Below, piece by piece: positions 58,688-64,000 of a stretch of 64,000 nucleotides of DNA (position 1 is the stretch's first letter; each line of letters begins with the position of its first letter). Origin of the DNA: Paenibacillus sp. FSL H7-0357 (GTDB lineage: Bacteria; Bacillota; Bacilli; Paenibacillales; Paenibacillaceae); the NCBI RefSeq assembly GCF_000758525.1, contig NZ_CP009241.1, forward strand, positions 1,798,001 to 1,862,000, written 5' to 3'. The position numbers and the translations under genes are program-made. Under the pieces are notes generated by a model, which was given only the letters and a program-made list of their open reading frames with translations, was not told where the DNA came from and searched no databases.

Positions 58688-59752
58688 CTATTCCCACAAA
58701 AAGTCTGTAGATACAAGCTGTGTTACGTCAAACGGTTCTTTGATTATACCGATGGATGTGTAGAAATCAACGACGTCCTGCATGGTGTCGTAAATCCAGC
58801 CGCCTTCACCGATGCCTTCCACATTATCGGCCAGTGTGTACAAATGAACGGTAGGGAACATCGCTTTGACTTCTTCGGCACTTACTTGCAGATCGTCAGC
58901 TGTCAGCTCCGCAGCTGCATCCAGATCACCTTCGATGTATTGAGTTGCGTCTTCCACCGCTTTAAGCGTGTTTAGCAGCCATTCCGGCTTCTCTGCAGCG
59001 TTTTTGGCGGATACTACCACGACATCCAGAATCGTATTCTCCATGTCGGCAGTCGAAATGATAATATTACCATCGCGCGAGGTTGTGCCTTGGGACAGAT
59101 AAGGCTCGAAAGTGGTTGCTGCATCTACGCTGCCGGCCACAAACGCGGCGCCGCCTTTGCCCGGCCCCATATCTACGAGCTTGACATCGTCTATAGTCAT
59201 CCCTGCCGTAGCAAGTGCCTTGGCCAGCATATAGTGGGTTACCTCGCCGTATTGAGCACTAACAGATTTTCCTTTCAGGTCAGCCACGCTCTTGATGCTT
59301 GCATCGGATACAATGCCGTCTGCGCCCGTAGAAGCATTATGCAAATAGACGATTTTTGGCAACGTGGTAATATCGGAGCCTTCTTCAATAAGTGCATTCA
59401 CTGAAACCAAATAGGATTGGAGAGTCGTAAAGGCCATGTCTACATCGCCAGTCATGACACTCATCAGAGGAGAGGTGGCTCCAAACGCGCCGATTTTCAG
59501 GTCAACGTTATGGTCGAGGTCGAATTTCTTATCATCCAGTGCATAAATGCCAATTCCGCCGATGAATGGCGCATAGGCCGTTTTCACGGTAACAGGACTT
59601 TTTGCCGGAGCGGCAGAGCTGTTGCCGCCTGCAGCATCAGCTGAACCATCCGCCGAATTCGTGTTTCCGCAAGCCAATAAGCTGGACAGCATGGCCACCG
59701 AGGCCAGCAGGGTCGCACCCGTTTGAATGAAGCCGAATTTTTTTTGTTTCAT
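58688..59752 (-). CDS. NitT/TauT-type ABC substrate-binding lipoprotein
   Basis: A 354-residue NMT1/SsuA-like binding protein with a lipobox (LLAC, after MKQKKFGFIQTGAT). Characteristic parts are VKTAYAPFIGGIGIYALDDKKF, VMTGDVDMAF, DLKGKSVSAQYGEVTHYML and VDAATTFEPYLSQG. The family delivers sulfonates, nitrate, taurine, pyrimidines or thiamine precursors. ATG 59752 has GGAGGGG upstream; a longer frame to 59890 has no signal. It belongs with the ATPase at 61177 and permease at 62008, although a MATE gene intervenes. It is followed by two cysteine hydrolases, so an amide-bearing substrate is the best guess. Confidence 0.92.
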   Translation of the reverse strand: MKQKKFGFIQTGATLLASVAMLSSLLACGNTNSADGSADAAGGNSSAAPAKSPVTVKTAYAPFIGGIGIYALDDKKFDLDHNVDLKIGAFGATSPLMSVMTGDVDMAFTTLQSYLVSVNALIEEGSDITTLPKIVYLHNASTGADGIVSDASIKSVADLKGKSVSAQYGEVTHYMLAKALATAGMTIDDVKLVDMGPGKGGAAFVAGSVDAATTFEPYLSQGTTSRDGNIIISTADMENTILDVVVVSAKNAAEKPEWLLNTLKAVEDATQYIEGDLDAAAELTADDLQVSAEEVKAMFPTVHLYTLADNVEGIGEGGWIYDTMQDVVDFYTSIGIIKEPFDVTQLVSTDFLWE

Positions 59753-59816
59753 GTTGATTTCTTCCCCTCCATTTGGTTTGTATATGATCAACATCCGGCA
59801 GAAGGATTCCAAGGAA

Positions 59817-61190
59817 TCATTCCACCAGATTGTGAATCCACTTGTTGCCCCGAATCCGGATGCGTACCAGCGTGAACTTGAACAAGTCATCCAGAATTAC
59901 GAACAGAAACACGATTTCGATGCCGAGATTAAGCGCGTAGCCGGTCAGGAATGTGAGCGGAAGGGATACGCACCACAGGGCTACATTATCAATGATGAAG
60001 CACATCTTCGTATCGCCGCCGGCCCGGAGCGTTCCCATAATGTGAATGAAGTTCATTCCCTTGATGGGCATGATGACTGCCAGATAGATGACGATCAGGA
60101 CAATGGTATCGCGGACTTCCTGCGAAATTGCCTGGTACAGATTCAGGAAGAGCGGCACACAGGTCATCATAATAATGCCCAGCAGTACTCCGCCGAGAGC
60201 GGTATAGGTCGCCATACGGTTGGAATAATAAGGAGCCTTCTCCGGTTTACCTTCTCCAATGGTCTGACCGAGAATAATCGCGGCAGCTTGTCCGGTTCCG
60301 ATAAACAATGCGATTAGCAGCTGTTCCAGCACTTTGGCGATCCCGACGGCTGCCCCGACCGCGTAGCCCATATGATAGAAGACGACGCTATACAAGGCGT
60401 AACCGATACTCCACACCGTCTCATTTAAAATGACCGGAGCGGAGGTTTTAAAGAATACTGCTAGAAATTCCTTTTTTGCCGAGAATAGATTCCGGAGTGT
60501 CGGAGCAAAGCTTTTGAACTTGCTGTACAGAATGGAAGTCGTAATCAGCATTTCTATCGTTCTGGCAATTACAATGGCAACGGCAGCCCCCTGAATACCG
60601 AGAACAGGCAGACCGGCATAGCCGAAGATGAGCATATAGCTGAGAATAATGTCGATGATGATCGTCAAAAGAGTGATCCGGAGAGGCAGGCCGGCCCGCC
60701 CGATATTCCGGTAGATCATTGTGCAGGCCAGGGACAACCCTGTAGGCAAATAACTGATGCACACCGTCTGCAGATAATTGGCAGCCTGCTCAACCACCTC
60801 TTGCTCATTGGAGAAAATATGGAGCACCTCTGCCGGGAACAGCAGGCCGATCAGAGTGAACAAGGCACTAACCGCAAGCACGAGGGCAAATGCGACAGCC
60901 GATGCGATCTTGAGATTGTGCTGATCGCCTTTACCGTAATATTGCGACAGAAAAATGGTAGAGCCGCTGACAATGCCGACAATCATCAGATTGAGAATGA
61001 AAAAGACTTGCCCCGCCAGACTGACAGCAGATACCTGCAGGTCTCCAAGCTGGCCTACCATTAAGGAAGCGAAGGTGTTGGTGATGCTGGTCAACATGCT
61101 TTGCAGGCCGATAGGAAGTGATAAGAGCAGGAAGCCTTTCAGAAAAGCCTTATCCTCATGGAATGTAGCGATAAAGCTAGCTTGTCGCAT
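59817..61190 (-). CDS. MATE-family efflux transporter
   Basis: A 457-residue, twelve-helix transporter. The N-terminal half has SLPIGLQSMLTSITNTFASLMVGQLG and the second half repeats the fold (APVILNETVWSIGYALYSVVFYHMG; both written here in part). VIARTIEM and GTGQAAAIILGQTIGEG are typical of MATE proteins of Firmicutes. The start is ATG 61190 or 61199; both lie inside the end of the ABC ATPase gene, so the two genes overlap. In the family, proton or sodium gradients drive export of drugs or metabolites. Finding it inside an ABC importer operon is unusual and suggests export of a product or toxic by-product. Confidence 0.9.
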   Translation of the reverse strand: MRQASFIATFHEDKAFLKGFLLLSLPIGLQSMLTSITNTFASLMVGQLGDLQVSAVSLAGQVFFILNLMIVGIVSGSTIFLSQYYGKGDQHNLKIASAVAFALVLAVSALFTLIGLLFPAEVLHIFSNEQEVVEQAANYLQTVCISYLPTGLSLACTMIYRNIGRAGLPLRITLLTIIIDIILSYMLIFGYAGLPVLGIQGAAVAIVIARTIEMLITTSILYSKFKSFAPTLRNLFSAKKEFLAVFFKTSAPVILNETVWSIGYALYSVVFYHMGYAVGAAVGIAKVLEQLLIALFIGTGQAAAIILGQTIGEGKPEKAPYYSNRMATYTALGGVLLGIIMMTCVPLFLNLYQAISQEVRDTIVLIVIYLAVIMPIKGMNFIHIMGTLRAGGDTKMCFIIDNVALWCVSLPLTFLTGYALNLGIEIVFLFVILDDLFKFTLVRIRIRGNKWIHNLVE

Positions 61191-61977
61191 GAAGGTCATT
61201 CCCGAAATCTTTTGAATGCAGAAGGCTATGGATTTTTTTGCGGATCTGGATAAATTCCGGTGTGTCCTTAAGCTCCAGATCGCGCTTCTGCGGCAGATCA
61301 ATCGGGATATCCGCAATGACCCGCCCCGGGCGGGAGCTCATAACATACACACGCTGGGACAGGAAGACGGCTTCCTCGATGTCGTGTGTAATAAAGATGA
61401 CGGTATGCTTCTCCTTCTCCCACAATTCCCGCAGCTGCAGCTGCATATTTCCTTTGGTGTCGGGATCAAGTGCGCCAAAGGGCTCGTCCATCAGCAGTAC
61501 CTCCGGATTGTTGGCCAGCGCTCGGGCAATGGCTACCCGCTGTTTCATACCGCCGGACAGCTCTTTGGGCAGCCTGTTGCGAAAATCGGTTAAGCCCACT
61601 AGGTTCAAGTATTTCTCGACGATTTGATCCGCCTCCGCCTTGGGCATTTTCTTCAGCTTTAGCCCAAAGCGGATGTTCTTCTCTACTGTCAGCCATGGAA
61701 ATAGAGTATACGCCTGGAATACCATGCCGCGGTCCGCGCCCGGGCCGGTCATGACGCGGTTGTCGAGCAGGATATCGCCGGAGGTTGCTTCGTCCAGTCC
61801 GGCAAAAATGCGGAGCAGGGTCGATTTGCCGCAGCCGGAGGGGCCAACGACACTAATGAATTCATTGTTGGCAATATCAATGTTGATGTTCTCAAGAGCG
61901 AAGGTTTCCGTTTTTTTGGATCGGTAAATCTTGTTGAGGTTTTTGCAGGAAATTTTGATGGCTGGCACTTGCTGCAT
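61177..61977 (-). CDS. NitT/TauT-type ABC ATP-binding protein
   Basis: A 266-residue ATPase of the SsuB/TauB group. Walker A is GPSGCGKST, the Q-loop VFQAYTLFPWLTV, the signature LSGGMKQRVAIARAL, Walker B VLLMDEPFGALD and the switch His is in FITHDIEEAVFL. PGRVIADIPIDLPQ near the end is typical of this group. AAGGGGA lies 8 bases before the ATG. It is the power unit for the permease at 62008 and binding protein at 58688. Its 3' end overlaps the start of the MATE gene. Confidence 0.94.
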   Translation of the reverse strand: MQQVPAIKISCKNLNKIYRSKKTETFALENINIDIANNEFISVVGPSGCGKSTLLRIFAGLDEATSGDILLDNRVMTGPGADRGMVFQAYTLFPWLTVEKNIRFGLKLKKMPKAEADQIVEKYLNLVGLTDFRNRLPKELSGGMKQRVAIARALANNPEVLLMDEPFGALDPDTKGNMQLQLRELWEKEKHTVIFITHDIEEAVFLSQRVYVMSSRPGRVIADIPIDLPQKRDLELKDTPEFIQIRKKIHSLLHSKDFGNDLHATS

Positions 61978-62007
61978 AAGAGTGGTCCCCTTTCGAGTGT
62001 GGCTGCT

Positions 62008-62814
62008 TTACACGTCTTCGGCCCAGTGGAACAGGCGCTTGTTGATGAAGGCAAATATACGGTCGAACAGCAAACCGAGAATTCCGATGACAAAAATGCC
62101 GCCAAAGATGATGTAAGTCTTCATAAACCGTTCTGCGATCATGATGTTGTAGCCAAGCCCGGAGCTGGAAGCCAGCATTTCCGCCATAATCAGGTACGTC
62201 CATGCCCAGCCCATAACCATGCGCATCGTGTCCATGACATTCGGCATAATGGCGGGGATAATGACATTGCGGATCACCTGGGCTTGAGAGGCTCCCAGCG
62301 TATAAGCAGTGTTGATCAGGTCGATCTGAATGCCTTTGACGATATCTGCAATCATGGCGGTCATCGAAAAGACGGCGCCGACGACAATAATCGTAATTTT
62401 TGCCGTCTCACCTACGCCTGTCCAGACCATGATCAGCGGTATCAGCGCCGATACGGGCAGGTAGCGGAAGAATTCGATCAACGGTTTGGTTACAGCGTTT
62501 ATGATTTTATAGGTGCCTGACAGCAGGCCCAGCGGAACGCCGATCACAACCGCGATAAGAAAGCCCATCAGCACGCGATAGCAGCTGATAGTGATATCCT
62601 GCAAGATGCTTCCATCCAGGATAGCTGTGAACAGGTAAGAGAAGGTCGCTTGAGGTGTAGGCAGGAAGATCGGGTTGATGCCCGAAAAGTTGCTCCCAAC
62701 ATACCACAGCAAAATCAGCAGCAAGAAAGTGATGATCATAATAGAATTAAATAGACGAGGATTAATATCCCGACGAATCCGAAACAGATTTCGCAGCAGA
62801 CCTCTGTTGTTCAC
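62008..62814 (-). CDS. NitT/TauT-type ABC permease
   Basis: A 268-residue SsuC/TauC-like permease with six membrane helices. PLIEFFRYLPVSALIPLIMVW and the EAA-like loop YTLGASQAQVIRNVIIPAIMPN are characteristic. The start is GTG 62814 after AAGGGGAG. It is 30 bases before the ATPase gene and shares its operon. It transports the substrate delivered by the lipoprotein at 58688. Confidence 0.93.
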   Translation of the reverse strand: MNNRGLLRNLFRIRRDINPRLFNSIMIITFLLLILLWYVGSNFSGINPIFLPTPQATFSYLFTAILDGSILQDITISCYRVLMGFLIAVVIGVPLGLLSGTYKIINAVTKPLIEFFRYLPVSALIPLIMVWTGVGETAKITIIVVGAVFSMTAMIADIVKGIQIDLINTAYTLGASQAQVIRNVIIPAIMPNVMDTMRMVMGWAWTYLIMAEMLASSSGLGYNIMIAERFMKTYIIFGGIFVIGILGLLFDRIFAFINKRLFHWAEDV

Positions 62815-62844
62815 TTATAACTCCCCTTTCAAAGTATGTTCGCT

Positions 62845-64000
62845 CTACTCTCCCATTTCGTAAATCTTTAAACCCAGTTGTAACTGAAGCCGTAATTCCG
62901 GATCGTCGAACGAGATGCCGAGTATCGTCTTGATCTTATCGAGGCGGTAAACGACGGTATTATAGTGGGTATACATGGCTTGTGCGGTGATTTTGATGTT
63001 GCAGCCCACTTGAAAGTAGGCGGTCAGTGTTAGAATTAAGCTGGAATTATGGGCTTTGTCGTACAGCACGAGCGGCCGGATAAAGCGGTCGAGAAACTTC
63101 TCGACGTTGGCATGCTTGGGGAGCAGTGAGAGTATCGTATAGATGCCAAGCTGCTTCCAGGTAATCAGTCTGGAATTCTCCCGGCTGATACAGGAGGCAA
63201 TATATAAATTCTCAGTATCGATATATCCCGTATTAATAGAGAGTGCGCTGCTGGATTCACCAATGCATAAGGAGAACTCAGTTGTGCCGCATGCTTCTGC
63301 AATCTGTCCCGCCAAGGCTTCCGCCTTATTATGTGGATCATCGCTGCTTCCGTCAGTCTGAGGCATAAGCGCGACGATTTTGCCGGACATCGACGTAAAG
63401 AGGGATGGACTTCTGGGCTCCATATGATTAAGCCTCGATAGAATGGCGGAGTCCGGTGTCGGCTGCACGCTGGAGTGGAATTTCACGATGACTACACGGT
63501 AGCTGCAGGCTGACAGATTGCTGCACCCGTAGAACTGGCCTTTAATATCGAGATCCTCGGAGCTTGGGATGCAGCCCATCAGCCAGTCTTTCAGGAAATC
63601 ATCAAAGTATTTGGCCTGAACCAGCTTATAGGTGTTCTCACCGCTAAGCCGGATGTTCAGCAGCGGGAGAATCCGGGACACTGTGGACAGATCGAGCTCG
63701 CTGCAGGCTCCGTTCTTCTCCGCGACCAGCACCAGGATCGGGTCTCTCTCTGTCTCCCATAGGTTGAAGACATGCAGGTTGACGTTGTGATCTGCGGCAA
63801 CCATGGCATGAATAGTGCTGTGCTTGGGAGAAGATCTGGAATCAAAGCTTAGAAGGTGGTCGTAGAAGGACTTGAAATAGTCCAGCTGCCCGGGGGAAAC
63901 GATGAACTGGCTGAAAGCATTCAGTATAGAGATCGGATTGCCGATCATCTCCCCGACGACCTCAAGAATTCCCGGCATATCATACCCGTGGAGCATCAAC
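62845..64000 (-). CDS. PucR/CdaR-family regulator (start at or beyond window edge)
   Basis: At least 384 residues are readable. The C-terminal part (about 305-380) is the PucR-type helix-turn-helix: FIRPLVLYDKAHNSSLILTL, AYFQVGCNIKITAQAMYTHYNTVVYRLDKIKTILG and DPELRLQLQLGLKI (read in separate segments). The upstream region has a GGDEF-like or GAF-like look but no known active site. The true start may be ATG within the first ten codons or lie outside the window. Such regulators often answer to purine, urea or polyamine-type nitrogen compounds. It precedes the permease by 30 bases on the same strand and probably activates this operon. Confidence 0.85.
   Translation of the reverse strand, partial: LMLHGYDMPGILEVVGEMIGNPISILNAFSQFIVSPGQLDYFKSFYDHLLSFDSRSSPKHSTIHAMVAADHNVNLHVFNLWETERDPILVLVAEKNGACSELDLSTVSRILPLLNIRLSGENTYKLVQAKYFDDFLKDWLMGCIPSSEDLDIKGQFYGCSNLSACSYRVVIVKFHSSVQPTPDSAILSRLNHMEPRSPSLFTSMSGKIVALMPQTDGSSDDPHNKAEALAGQIAEACGTTEFSLCIGESSSALSINTGYIDTENLYIASCISRENSRLITWKQLGIYTILSLLPKHANVEKFLDRFIRPLVLYDKAHNSSLILTLTAYFQVGCNIKITAQAMYTHYNTVVYRLDKIKTILGISFDDPELRLQLQLGLKIYEMGE

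Overview
The window looks like chromosome of a Paenibacillus-type Firmicute. The inference rests on strong AGGAGG-like ribosome sites, frequent GTG and TTG starts, several CUT1 sugar ABC operons paired with YesM/YesN sensors or with a membrane-spanning AraC regulator, a 7TMR-DISM hybrid kinase with a SARP-type response regulator, a stalk-domain (copper amine oxidase N-like) fusion, a FIMAH domain and CcpA-type cre sites. I saw no rRNA, tRNA, CRISPR array, phage module or insertion sequence.

Layout. 1-8428 (+): the end of a sensor kinase, a membrane-anchored propeller protein, then a MacB/YknYZ-like ABC ATPase and permease, a polysaccharide deacetylase, a large secreted protein and an HlyD-type adaptor. 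This looks like an envelope export or defence cluster. 8543-13718: an AT-rich orphan methyltransferase (-), a secreted glycan-binding-like protein (+), a stalk-domain/alpha-beta hydrolase fusion (-) and an AlkD-like repair protein (+). 14072-22865: a 1480-residue LPXTG adhesin with an uninterrupted 227-residue Thr-Pro tract, facing a SARP-type response regulator and a seven-transmembrane hybrid kinase. 22918-24988: a secreted PQQ-type propeller and a small unknown protein.

25065-35175: a raffinose/melibiose-type msm operon (binding protein, two permeases, alpha-galactosidase, sucrose phosphorylase) on the minus strand, divergent from a YesM/YesN two-component pair, with two cre-like sites between. 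Galactosides would be imported, trimmed by alpha-galactosidase to sucrose, and the sucrose split phosphorolytically. 35301-46619: an FMN-type stress protein, then a membrane AraC regulator divergent from a second sugar or oligosaccharide uptake operon ending in a 1520-residue secreted beta-helix protein. 46694-51825: a lipoprotein alpha-carbonic anhydrase, a metallophosphoesterase and a third CUT1 transporter.

52117-64000: a nuclease-like/winged-helix protein behind a terminator-like leader, a VOC protein, an SDR, an unusual winged-helix regulator divergent from an M20 amidohydrolase, and a minus-strand operon of a PucR-type regulator, NitT/TauT-like ABC importer, MATE transporter and two tandem cysteine hydrolases. 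The last set reads as an uptake, hydrolysis and export module for an unknown amide-like compound.

The parts that look least described are the export cluster at the left end, the leader-controlled nuclease-like gene, the MATE-containing hydrolase operon at the right end, a possible family of intergenic palindromes and a short orphan transcript near 12.9 kb.
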